51,276 nucleotides of DNA, from assembly GCA_023260985.1 (NCBI GenBank), contig JALRKY010000060.1, positions 1 to 51,276 of the forward strand, written 5' to 3'. Below the pieces are notes generated by a model, which made no database searches, had not been told where the DNA came from, and was given only the letters and a program-made list of their open reading frames with translations. Of the stretch, positions 18,606 to 26,276 are shown piece by piece; position 1 is the first letter of the stretch; each line of letters opens with the position of its first letter. Origin of the DNA: Altererythrobacter sp. Its GTDB lineage: Bacteria; Pseudomonadota; Alphaproteobacteria; Sphingomonadales; Sphingomonadaceae. Both the position numbers and the translations under genes were made by a program.

Positions 18606-18639
18606 TCTTACAGATCGAGGCAAGGTGAAAGGTTATGCG

Positions 18640-19248
18640 ATGCGAATGTATCTGGTGGCCTGCGGTTGCGGTGCGCTAGCGATTGCGATTGCGATAGCGA
18701 TACCGATCTCGGGGTCTGCGCGGGCGCGGGAGTTTCAAGTCTTCGACCATGACCTCAGCAAAGTTGAGGTTACAACCGACAAAGGTCTTGGCTTTAACCC
18801 GACTGCAATCGACTTGGCCAAACCAGAAGGCGGCAAGGCTTATATCGATAGAAGCTTCAAGGAAGCTTTGTACGAGCCACTCATCCGGCAAGCTGAAGCG
18901 CGATACCAATTACCGCCTCGACTGCTTCAGGCCCTGATTTGGCAGGAATCGCGGTTCAACCCGATGGCGATCAGTCCGGCTGGCGCCGCTGGTCTCGCTC
19001 AACTGATGCCGGGAACGGCAAGAGAACTCGGTGTCAGCAATCGCCACGATCCGGCTCAGAACATCGACGGTGGCGCGCGGTATCTGAAGCAGATGCTAGA
19101 GCGCTTTGGTGCGATCCATCTCGCGCTGGCCGCCTACAACGCTGGACCCGGCGCCGTGTCGCGAGCCGGCGGGATACCGAAAAATCGGGAAACGCCTGGA
19201 TATGTGAAGAGCGTTATCGACCGATGGATGGCATACAGCTCGATATGA
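18640..19248 (+). CDS. Lytic transglycosylase (SLT, VirB1-like)
   Basis: 202 residues beginning MRMYLVACGCG, with AAAGG seven bases upstream of ATG 18640. A hydrophobic signal segment with an Ala-Ile repeat (residues 12-22) is followed by an ARA cleavage-like site. The SLT domain shows the catalytic Glu103 in WQESRFNP, then GAAGLAQLMPGTA and LALAAYNAGPGAV. It would cleave peptidoglycan to open a path for DNA transfer or for an envelope complex. No other conjugation genes are seen. It is downstream of the LexA box and overlaps the next small gene by four bases. Confidence 0.92.
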   Translation: MRMYLVACGCGALAIAIAIAIPISGSARAREFQVFDHDLSKVEVTTDKGLGFNPTAIDLAKPEGGKAYIDRSFKEALYEPLIRQAEARYQLPPRLLQALIWQESRFNPMAISPAGAAGLAQLMPGTARELGVSNRHDPAQNIDGGARYLKQMLERFGAIHLALAAYNAGPGAVSRAGGIPKNRETPGYVKSVIDRWMAYSSI

Positions 19249-19448
19249 CTACGAATCGGAAAAGGATCAGCGGACGGCTCGAGCATCTTCCTCGGGGAGC
19301 TGCAATTGTAACCGATGCCGGTGATCACTGGGTTCTTGAAGACTATGAACCCTCAAACGATGACTTCGGATTTGAAGTTACCGCAGAGGGTATTGTCGTC
19401 GGGTTCGACCGGCTTCGCGTCGAATGGCTTGGTCAGGTGTTCGCTTAG
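19245..19448 (+). CDS. Small protein, DUF5818-like
   Basis: 67 residues. ATG 19245 overlaps the transglycosylase stop as ATGA, so translation is probably coupled. The peptide (RLEHLPRGAAIVTDAGDHWVL, then a GFDRLRVEWLGQVF tail) resembles a small DUF5818-type family known from Sphingomonadales; this is recalled, not searched. It is acidic, with no signal peptide or membrane segment. It converges with the integrase, leaving seven bases between stops. Function unknown. Confidence 0.65.
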   Translation: MTTNRKRISGRLEHLPRGAAIVTDAGDHWVLEDYEPSNDDFGFEVTAEGIVVGFDRLRVEWLGQVFA

Positions 19449-19455
19449 GAGCAGG

Positions 19456-20709
19456 TCAAGCAGCCCTCAAGACCGCAATGTTTTGCGGCTTGCCGCCGAT
19501 GGAGTCGAGGAAGTCTGCCCAATCCTGCAACATTGCACGCCGAGGAGCGAGATATTCGGCAGCATTGTATGCTCCGCGAACTTCGTTTTCTTCGCTGTGT
19601 GCCAATTGCAGTTCGACCCAGTCTTCATGATATCGACGGATCCACATCGGGGGATCGCCGACCTCGACAAGCTGCTCATTCGCCCAGGTGCTCGCCAGAC
19701 CCCTGAAGCCGTGAACAGTTTGCCGCCCGTGGTAACCGAGCCGATAGAGGCCATAGATCATCGTATTCTCTGAGAGCGGCATCTTGGGCTTCTGGCCTGG
19801 AAAGACGTATTTACCTTCGGACTTGCTGATCAAATCCTGAGCAAGAGAAGCGGCTTGTCGCGACAGTGGCACGATATGCTCGCGGCCCATTTTCATCCGG
19901 TCAGCGCCAATGCGCCATACTGGTGAAGGTCCACCCATATCTTCGAACTCGTGCTTCTTGGCGAATCGAAGCTCCTTCGTCCGCACCCATGTAAGAAGAG
20001 CGAAATTCAATGCTGCCCGGGTAATCTCGGAGCGTCTCTCACCCTCTTCTTGATATTGCCCGATCTTAATCATCAGCTCGGGTAGCTGCGCGAGAGGTAG
20101 CTTCGCCATATGCTTGACCCGAGGCCGTGGCTTCAGTGCCCCGCGAAGATGCGCAGTAGGGTCGGAATCACAAAGGCCGCTGGCAATAGCGAACTGGAAC
20201 ACCTGTCCAATACATTGCTTTGCCCGCCGACTGATGTCGAGCGCGCCGCGCTCTTCGATTTTCCGAATGACCTTCAGCACTTCTGGTGGAGTGATCTCAT
20301 GCATCATGAGCTCGCCCAAGTCAGGAAACACATCCTGGTCCATGCGTGACCAGACACGCTTCGCATGCGCGGGATCGAGACTACTTGCTCTGTTCTGATG
20401 CCACATGGTGGCGATCGCCCTGAAGGTTTTGGCCTCTTCGAAGTCCCGACCCGGTTTGTGGACCATCGGGTCCCTGCCCTCAGCCAGCACACCTTTGGCA
20501 ACTTTCTTGAGTTCTCTTGCTGCCGCTATTCCTACTTCGGGATAGGCGCCGAAAGAAAGCAGCTTCTCCTTACCGTGGTAACGGTATTTCAGCCGCCAGA
20601 GCTTCGAGCCGTTCTTTTGAACAAGGAGGAATAGACCCTCCCCATCCGCAAGCTTGTATGGGCGCTCTGCCGCCTTCGCTTTTTTGATCTGAATCTCACT
20701 CAAGGCCAT
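19456..20709 (-). CDS. P4-type tyrosine site-specific integrase
   Basis: 417 residues. The N-terminal arm-binding domain (DUF4102 type) begins MALSEIQIKKAKAAERPYKL. The catalytic set is visible: Arg243 in WVRTKELR, His333-x-x-Arg336 in HGFRG, His371 in LAHSEENEV and the nucleophile Tyr381 in RGAYN. Such enzymes recombine the element into the 3' end of a tRNA gene. Its start is 178 bases from the 3' end of tRNA-Met, the expected layout, and the intervening DNA holds repeats suitable for arm binding. It appears intact. Confidence 0.95.
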   Translation of the reverse strand: MALSEIQIKKAKAAERPYKLADGEGLFLLVQKNGSKLWRLKYRYHGKEKLLSFGAYPEVGIAAARELKKVAKGVLAEGRDPMVHKPGRDFEEAKTFRAIATMWHQNRASSLDPAHAKRVWSRMDQDVFPDLGELMMHEITPPEVLKVIRKIEERGALDISRRAKQCIGQVFQFAIASGLCDSDPTAHLRGALKPRPRVKHMAKLPLAQLPELMIKIGQYQEEGERRSEITRAALNFALLTWVRTKELRFAKKHEFEDMGGPSPVWRIGADRMKMGREHIVPLSRQAASLAQDLISKSEGKYVFPGQKPKMPLSENTMIYGLYRLGYHGRQTVHGFRGLASTWANEQLVEVGDPPMWIRRYHEDWVELQLAHSEENEVRGAYNAAEYLAPRRAMLQDWADFLDSIGGKPQNIAVLRAA

Positions 20710-20710
20710 T

Positions 20711-20762
20711 GGGGGTATCGCTCCTTTTCGCTACCCCCGGAAAATACCCCCAAAATACCCCC
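20711..20762. repeat. GGGGGTA/TACCCCC repeats at the integrase start
   Basis: TACCCCC occurs at 20732-20738, 20745-20751 and 20756-20762, the last two within AAAATACCCCC copies. An inverted GGGGGTA sits at 20711-20717, directly before the integrase ATG on its strand. The inverted pair 20711-20717/20732-20738 can form a hairpin whose loop holds the integrase ribosome-binding site (AAGGAG). These may be integrase arm sites and a translational control at once. Confidence 0.6.
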
Positions 20763-20779
20763 ACACCAAATCCGGCTTC

Positions 20780-20809
20780 AAGCGAATGCAAGCGCACGCA
20801 AGCGGACGC
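20780..20809. repeat. Three phased 10-base direct repeats near the attachment site
   Basis: AAGCGAATGC, AAGCGCACGC and AAGCGGACGC follow one another without a gap, one helical turn apart, with a further AAGCGAAC at 20863-20870. The position between integrase and tRNA suits excisionase or integrase-arm binding. Confidence 0.55.
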
Positions 20810-20887
20810 GAATCGCTCACATCATTCTGTTTTAATTGAATTTTGCGGATGCATGCGGCCCCAAGCGAACCCATGCGGATTCGAGAA

Positions 20888-20964
20888 TGGTAGCGGAGGA
20901 GGGACTCGAACCCCCGACACGCGGATTATGATTCCGCTGCTCTAACCACCTGAGCTACTCCGCC
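20888..20964 (-). tRNA. tRNA-Met (anticodon CAT, elongator type)
   Basis: 77 bases including an encoded CCA (TGG at 20888-20890 on the plus strand). The acceptor stem is GGCGGAG/CTCCGCT and the anticodon arm is GCGGA-ATCATAA-TCCGC with U33 and anticodon CAT. The sequence resembles the alphaproteobacterial elongator tRNA-Met rather than initiator (first pair G-U, not the initiator mismatch) or tRNA-Ile2. Its 3' end is the probable integration target of the element to the left. Confidence 0.93.
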
Positions 20965-21038
20965 CCAAAGGGCATGCCGGGGCAAACGCCCGCTCAGCAG
21001 GCGGCGCATTTAGGGCCGAGCTTCGCCCCGGTCAACCG

Positions 21039-21551
21039 CTATTGCCGCCGAAAGGCGCAGCGTTTCACAAACTCCCACGGCCCGCCGCGATAGATGTGCA
21101 GTTCCAGCGCCGGAAAGGCGAAGCTGCGCGGCTCGATCCTGTCGCGCAGATCGGCCTGCAGCGCCCTCGCCTCGTCCTTGCTCACTTTGTTCTGGATCGT
21201 GATGTGCAAGCGCGGCTCATGCAGGTCCTGCTCGGTCAGCGAGCCATGGAAATGCTCTGCGATCCGCGCCCGCACTTCGAGCAATTGCGGGCTTTGCAGC
21301 GCAATGGCGGTTCCCTTGCCCAGATCCATCAGGCCAGCGATCCGGCCTTCGGGCGGTGGGCAGTCCTTCCCAACGCGCGGCAAGAAATCGCGCAATTCCT
21401 CAAACAGCGACGGTGCGAATGCATGGAACAGCGTTACATGCGCGTGCAGGTGATTGCGCTCGGGCGGGAAATGCGCGCGTCGCAGCGCATCGGCCCAGAC
21501 GAAAATGTCATCGGGCAATGAGGCTGTCACGATAAAGGGCGAACTTCCCAT
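21039..21551 (-). CDS. 2H phosphoesterase / 2'-5' RNA ligase family protein
   Basis: 170 residues from ATG 21549-21551 with GGGAG nine bases upstream; a GTG at 21575 is possible but poorly supported. The two signature HxT motifs are present: HVT in HAHVTLFHA and HIT in RLHITIQNK, about 77 residues apart. These define the family of 2'-5' RNA ligase/RNA 2',3'-cyclic phosphodiesterase enzymes. The natural substrate is unknown. It is the first core gene right of tRNA-Met, and its 5' side faces the alkylsulfatase divergently. Confidence 0.88.
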   Translation of the reverse strand: MGSSPFIVTASLPDDIFVWADALRRAHFPPERNHLHAHVTLFHAFAPSLFEELRDFLPRVGKDCPPPEGRIAGLMDLGKGTAIALQSPQLLEVRARIAEHFHGSLTEQDLHEPRLHITIQNKVSKDEARALQADLRDRIEPRSFAFPALELHIYRGGPWEFVKRCAFRRQ

Positions 21552-21628
21552 TGCCCGCGACTCCCGGCTGCTCACTTGTCGTGGCTTTACTTATCGAGCA
21601 TTCTGCGCGCGAGACAAGGGAGAGGGAC

Positions 21629-23578
21629 ATGAGAATCGCCATGCTTTGCGGCCTGCTGACTGGTGCGTTGCTTGCGGCAACGACTGCAGCGCAGGAAGGG
21701 GCCAAGCCCGCCTCACCCGCGACGATCGAGGCCCTGCGCGCCGCCGCCGCCGAATTGCCGCCCGATGGCACGCGCGATGCCGATTTCGCCACGCGCGGCT
21801 TCCTGGCCACGCGCGTCGATCCGGTGATCCGCGATGCGAAAGGCGATCCGGTGTGGGACCTTGACGCCTATGCCTTCGTCGATGGCGATGCCCCGCCTAC
21901 GGTCCACCCCAGCCTATGGCGCCACATGCGCTACCTCAAGCGGCATGGCCTTTTCGAAGTGGCTGAAGGCGTGTGGCAGGTGCGCGGGTTCGACCTTTCA
22001 AACATGACCGTGGTGCGCGGCAAGACCGGGTGGATCCTGATCGATCCGCTCACGGCGCAGGAAGTCGCTGCAGCGGCGCTGGAACTGGTCAATGAGACAC
22101 TGGGCGAGCGGCCTGTGAGCGCGGTGATCTACAGCCACAGCCATGCCGATCATTTCGGCGGAGTGCGCGGCGTTGCCAGCGAAGCGGATGTAGTGTCGGG
22201 CAAAGTCGCGATTATCGCGCCGGAACATTTCATGGAGGAAGCCGCATCCGAAAACGTAATGGCGGGCAGTGCCATGCAGCGCCGCGCCAGCTTCCAGTTC
22301 GGCGCCGGGCTTATGCCGGGCAACAGCGGGCAGATGGGCAGCGGGATCGGGTCGGCAGTTTCGCGCGGCACGATAACGCTTCTGGCGCCGACCGACACCA
22401 TCACCCACACTGGTGAAATGCGCACCATCGACGGTGTGGACCTCGAATTCCAGATCGTTTCCGGCAGCGAGGCGCCTTCGGAACTCAACGTCTATGTTGC
22501 GCCCGCACGCACCTTCCTGACCGCCGAAATCGCCACTTGTACGCTCCACAACATCCTGACCCCGCGCGGGGCGAAGGTGCGCGATGCGCGCGCCTGGGCG
22601 CAATACCTGGATGAAGCGGTGCAGCGCTTCACGCCAAAAAGTGATGTCATTATCTCAAGCCATTGCTGGCCGCATTTCGGCAAGGAAGAAGGGGCAAGCT
22701 GGCTCACCGCGCAGCGCGATAACTATCGGTTCCTGCATGACCAGACGGTGCGGCTGATGAACCAGGGCGCAACCATGGCCGAAATCGCCGAAACCGTCGA
22801 TCTGCCACCGCAACTGGGGCAGGATTGGTCCACGCATGGCTATTATGGAACCTACAGCCACAATTCAAAGGCGATCTACCAATATTACCTCGGCTGGTAC
22901 GATGCTGTGCCCGCCAACCTCCATGCGCATCCGCCGGTTGCGCGGGCGCAGCGCATAATCGACGCGATGGGCGGCGCGGACCGGGTGATTGCGCTGGCGC
23001 ACAATGCCATGGCGAGCGGCGACTATCGCTGGTCTTCGGACCTGCTGCAGCAACTAGTGTTTGCCGCACCCGACAGCACTGAGGCCGCATCGCTGCTAGC
23101 AGACAGTTATGAGCAGCAAGGCTACCAGTCCGAAAGCGCGATCTGGCGCAACCAGTTCCTGGTCGCCGCCAGCGAGCTGCGCAACGGCAGGCCCGATAGC
23201 TTCGCAACGCAAAGCCCCGACATGATCGCCGCAGTCCCGACCGACCTGCTGCTCGATTCGGCGGCGACGCGGTTCGATCCGGGCAGGTTTGGGCGCAAAC
23301 TGCTGACGGTCCAGCTTAATCTGACCGGCCGCGGCGAAACCGCGGTGATCGAGGCCAACGGCAATGTGATGATCGGGCGCATAGGCGAGACTGCCAGGGC
23401 ACCCGATATCACGCTGACCGGCCCTCGCCAGCTCATGCTGGGGCTATTTTTCCTGAAGCTGCCACTGGCGCAGATGCAGGCCGCAGGGTTGAAGGTGGAA
23501 GGAGATGCTGCAGCTATGCAAGCGCTGCTCGATGCGCTCGACCCTGTGCCGGGGGCATTCGATATCGTGAAGCCTTAA
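21629..23578 (+). CDS. Secreted alkyl/aryl sulfatase (metallo-beta-lactamase fold, SdsA-like)
   Basis: 649 residues from ATG 21629 with AGGGAGAGGGA upstream. A signal peptide (MRIAMLCGLLTGALLAATTA) sends it to the periplasm. The zinc-binding motif is H170-S-H172-A-D174-H175 in IYSHSHADHFGG, with further ligands in the IISSHCWPHFGKEE region. A dimerisation/TPR-like part (GWYDAVPANLHAHPP, ADRVIALA) and a C-terminal SCP2-like domain complete the SdsA1 layout. It would hydrolyse long-chain alkyl sulfate esters to the alcohol and sulfate. It converges with mltG, with only 15 bases between the stops. Confidence 0.92.
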   Translation: MRIAMLCGLLTGALLAATTAAQEGAKPASPATIEALRAAAAELPPDGTRDADFATRGFLATRVDPVIRDAKGDPVWDLDAYAFVDGDAPPTVHPSLWRHMRYLKRHGLFEVAEGVWQVRGFDLSNMTVVRGKTGWILIDPLTAQEVAAAALELVNETLGERPVSAVIYSHSHADHFGGVRGVASEADVVSGKVAIIAPEHFMEEAASENVMAGSAMQRRASFQFGAGLMPGNSGQMGSGIGSAVSRGTITLLAPTDTITHTGEMRTIDGVDLEFQIVSGSEAPSELNVYVAPARTFLTAEIATCTLHNILTPRGAKVRDARAWAQYLDEAVQRFTPKSDVIISSHCWPHFGKEEGASWLTAQRDNYRFLHDQTVRLMNQGATMAEIAETVDLPPQLGQDWSTHGYYGTYSHNSKAIYQYYLGWYDAVPANLHAHPPVARAQRIIDAMGGADRVIALAHNAMASGDYRWSSDLLQQLVFAAPDSTEAASLLADSYEQQGYQSESAIWRNQFLVAASELRNGRPDSFATQSPDMIAAVPTDLLLDSAATRFDPGRFGRKLLTVQLNLTGRGETAVIEANGNVMIGRIGETARAPDITLTGPRQLMLGLFFLKLPLAQMQAAGLKVEGDAAAMQALLDALDPVPGAFDIVKP

Positions 23579-23593
23579 GCCAGGGACGGCGCA

Positions 23594-24559
23594 CTATATC
23601 TCGCCGCGTTCGCGCCGGATCTGGCGCCACTTGGAAACATTAGCTTCATGCTCGGCATAGGTATCGGCGAAGGCGTGGCCCCCGCTGCCGTCGGCGACCA
23701 TGTAGATCGCGCTAGTGCGCTCGGGATCGAGCACGGCGGCGATGCTCTCGCGCCCCGGATTGGTGATCGGCCCCTTGGGCAAGCCCGCCATCGAATAGGT
23801 GTTGTAATCATTGACCGCGTCGATTTCCGACCGGCGGATGCGGCGCCCCAGCGGCTTGCCCTTGGTGATCGGGTAAATGATTGTCGGGTCGGCCTGCAGC
23901 CGCATCCCGATCTTCAGCCGGTTCGAATAGAGCCCCGCCACCATGCGCCGTTCGGAGGGGACGCCGGTCTCCTTCTCGACCACCGATGCCAGGGTCAATG
24001 CTTCGCGCGGAGTGCTTACCGCGATGTCCGCACGGCGCTTCTCCCATGCTTCGGCGAGATAGGCGGCCATAGCGGCCTGCATCCGGTCGAGCACTGCCTG
24101 CCGACTTTCGCCGCGCTCGAAGTCATAGGTGTCGGGAAGCACTGAGCCCTCGGCAGGCACGGCCACGTCACCGGTAAGCAAATCCTCGGCCATGAGCCGC
24201 TCGTGCACGAGAATCGAGGGCATGCCTTCGGGCACCGTGACGAACCGGCGGATCACGTCGCCTTGCTGGAATGCGCGCAGAATATCGGCCTGGCTCATGC
24301 CCGGCTCGAGCTGGAACTCGCCCGCCTGGATCGGGGTGCTCCTTCCCAGCAGCCTCGCGCGCAGCACGAAACCGTCGGCCGAGCTAATCAGCCCTTCGTC
24401 CTCCAGCTTCTCCGCAACCGAAGTGAGCGAAGAACCCGAGGGGATGACAAAAGAGGTTTCCTCTTCGACGCTGGCAGAGCCGAAGAGGACCGAAACCGCC
24501 AGCGCCCCGGCGATCAGCAGAGCTGCAATGGCCGCAACGAAGCAGCCGAGCCTCCTCAC
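23594..24559 (-). CDS. mltG: Endolytic murein transglycosylase MltG
   Basis: 321 residues with a GTG start one base after the fabF stop (TGA-C-GTG). One N-terminal membrane anchor (residues 8-28) is followed by a LysM-like subdomain (FVIPSGSSLTSVAEKL) and the YceG domain: EGSVLPDTYDF, catalytic-type Glu in ASVVEKETG, RLQADPTIIYP, NTYSMAGLPKGPI and NPGRESI. It cuts nascent glycan strands and ends their elongation in the inner membrane. It is co-transcribed with acpP and fabF. Confidence 0.95.
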   Translation of the reverse strand: MRRLGCFVAAIAALLIAGALAVSVLFGSASVEEETSFVIPSGSSLTSVAEKLEDEGLISSADGFVLRARLLGRSTPIQAGEFQLEPGMSQADILRAFQQGDVIRRFVTVPEGMPSILVHERLMAEDLLTGDVAVPAEGSVLPDTYDFERGESRQAVLDRMQAAMAAYLAEAWEKRRADIAVSTPREALTLASVVEKETGVPSERRMVAGLYSNRLKIGMRLQADPTIIYPITKGKPLGRRIRRSEIDAVNDYNTYSMAGLPKGPITNPGRESIAAVLDPERTSAIYMVADGSGGHAFADTYAEHEANVSKWRQIRRERGEI

Positions 24560-24560
24560 G

Positions 24561-25820
24561 TCAGTCGACCTGCTTCATCACCAACGAAGCATTGGTGCCG
24601 CCGAAGCCGAAGCTGTTGTTGAGCACAGCGCGCACCTGGCGCTTCTTTGCCACCAGCGGGACCAGGTCGACGCCTTCGGTGCCTTCGTCCGGAGTATGCA
24701 AATTGAGCGTCGGCGGGACGATCTGGTCGCGCATCGCGAGGATGCAGAAGATCGCCTCAACCGCACCGGCGCCGCCCAGCAGGTGGCCGATTGCGGATTT
24801 GGTCGAGCTCATCGACGCGCCCGACAGATCGTCACCCAGCACGCGCTTCACGGCAGCTAGCTCGATCGTGTCGGCCATGGTCGAAGTCCCGTGCGCATTG
24901 ACATAGTCGATGTCGCCGCGGCCGAGACCCGCCTTGCGCAGCGCCATTTCCATGGCCAGCTGCGCGCCCTTGCCCTCTGGGTGCGGCGCGGTGACGTGGT
25001 AGGCGTCGCCCGACAGGCCATAGCCGACTACTTCGGCATAGATCTTCGCGCCGCGCGCCTTGGCCTGCTGGTATTCTTCGAGCACGACAACGCCTGCGCC
25101 CTCGCCCATCACGAAGCCGTCGCGATCCTTGTCATAGGGGCGGCTGGCTTCGGTCGGGCGGTCGTTCATGCTCATGTTGAGCGCCTTCGCCTGAGCGAAG
25201 CCCGCCACACCGAGCGGGTTGATGGTCGATTCGGAACCGCCCGCCAGCATTACATCGGCATCGCCGTCCTTGATCATGCGTGCGGCATCGCCAATAGAGT
25301 GCGCGCCGGTCGAACAGGCGGTCACGACCGCATGGTTCGGCCCCATCAGCCCGTATTTGATCGAAACCTGGCCGCTGATCAGGTTGATCAGACGCCCGTG
25401 TACGAAGTGCGGCGACACGCGGCCCGGGCCCCGCTCGTGCAGATTGACCGATTCGAGTTCGATACCCGGCAGGCCGCCGATGCCCGAACCGATCGAGCAG
25501 CCGGTACGCAGCTTGCGATCGTCATCCATGTCGACCAAGCCGGCGTCTTCAAGCGCCTGCCCGGCGGCGTCGATGCCATAGACGATGAACGGATCGACCT
25601 GGCGCTGGACCTTGTGGTCGACGCGCTTGTTGGCGTCGAAACCATACTCGTGGTCGGCCGGCTTCACTTCGCAGGCGATCTGGCACTTCTGGTCCGACGC
25701 GTCGAAACGCGTGATTGGTCCCGCGCCGCTCTTGCCCGCGATCAGGTTCTGCCAGGTCGTTTCCACATCGCCGCCCAAAGGGGTGACGAGGCCAAGACCA
25801 GTTACGACAACGCGACGCAT
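24561..25820 (-). CDS. fabF: 3-oxoacyl-ACP synthase II
   Basis: 419 residues. The start MRRVVVTGLGLVTPLG, the nucleophile Cys169 in VVTACSTGAHSI, and the two catalytic His residues in NAHGTST and KSAIGHLLGGAG are all present, with GFGGTNASLV at the end. It condenses malonyl-ACP with acyl-ACP in fatty acid elongation. It follows acpP with a 98-base gap holding a strong hairpin. Confidence 0.97.
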   Translation of the reverse strand: MRRVVVTGLGLVTPLGGDVETTWQNLIAGKSGAGPITRFDASDQKCQIACEVKPADHEYGFDANKRVDHKVQRQVDPFIVYGIDAAGQALEDAGLVDMDDDRKLRTGCSIGSGIGGLPGIELESVNLHERGPGRVSPHFVHGRLINLISGQVSIKYGLMGPNHAVVTACSTGAHSIGDAARMIKDGDADVMLAGGSESTINPLGVAGFAQAKALNMSMNDRPTEASRPYDKDRDGFVMGEGAGVVVLEEYQQAKARGAKIYAEVVGYGLSGDAYHVTAPHPEGKGAQLAMEMALRKAGLGRGDIDYVNAHGTSTMADTIELAAVKRVLGDDLSGASMSSTKSAIGHLLGGAGAVEAIFCILAMRDQIVPPTLNLHTPDEGTEGVDLVPLVAKKRQVRAVLNNSFGFGGTNASLVMKQVD

Positions 25821-25842
25821 TCGCTACTCTCCGAAAAATGAC

Positions 25843-25874
25843 ACAGGCCCGGCCCGCTGACGGGTCGGGCCTGT
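25843..25874 (-). terminator. Intercistronic hairpin between acpP and fabF
   Basis: A 14-base stem (ACAGGCCCGGCCCG against CGGGTCGGGCCTGT, one mismatch) with a CTGA loop. On the coding strand it is followed by GTCATTTTTC, a short T run. It could be a partial terminator or RNA-stability element that lets acpP mRNA exceed fabF mRNA. Confidence 0.65.
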
Positions 25875-25918
25875 TCAGTTACCGCCGCACAGGGCGGCGG
25901 TCCCTAGCCACAAGGGTG

Positions 25919-26155
25919 TTAGCCCTTGTTCTCTTCGATATACTTGGTGGCGTCGCCGACGGTGGTGATCTTCTCAGCCGCATCGTCGGGGATTTCCACG
26001 CCGAATTCTTCTTCGAACGCCATCACCAGTTCGACGATGTCGAGGCTGTCTGCTCCCAGATCGTCGATGAAGCTGGCTTCTTGAGTGACCTTGTCGGCCT
26101 CTACACCAAGGTGCTCGACAACAATCTTCTGCACGCGGTCGGCAGTATCGCTCAT
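25919..26155 (-). CDS. acpP: Acyl carrier protein
   Basis: 78 residues, highly acidic. The phosphopantetheine attachment Ser is in [18 protein letters not shown]. The start ATG has GAGGGAT six bases upstream. It carries acyl chains for fatty acid and lipid synthesis and heads the acpP-fabF-mltG group. Confidence 0.98.
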   Translation of the reverse strand: MSDTADRVQKIVVEHLGVEADKVTQEASFIDDLGADSLDIVELVMAFEEEFGVEIPDDAAEKITTVGDATKYIEENKG

Positions 26156-26276
26156 AATGATCCCTCTGTTCCTAGGGTTTTGAATTTCGGCTTTCGCCCT
26201 AATGAACGGCGCTGGTTAGCGCAAGGGCTCTTCGCAATAGATGGTATCGCAGCAGCGAGCTGTCAAACAAGCATAG

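Larger units (their letters stand above)
1..20890. mobile_element. Integrated element or genomic island, right end at tRNA-Met; left end not in window
   Basis: A P4-type integrase abuts the 3' end of tRNA-Met. Leftwards follow lytic transglycosylase, LexA box, primase, methylase-helicase and ParB-like genes, then catabolic cargo of visibly lower GC than the genes right of the tRNA. I found no second copy of the tRNA 3' end (for example GGGACTCGAACCCCC) before 20,888, so the left attachment site should lie outside the window, or the cargo may belong to a different or older insertion. The mobile core at 11,128-20,890 is well supported; inclusion of 1-10,967 is inference. Confidence 0.6.

Noticed and set aside
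20732-20762. CRISPR-like repeat array
   Set aside because: The repeats are only 7-11 bases with no spacer structure, and no cas gene is present; integrase-related sites fit better.
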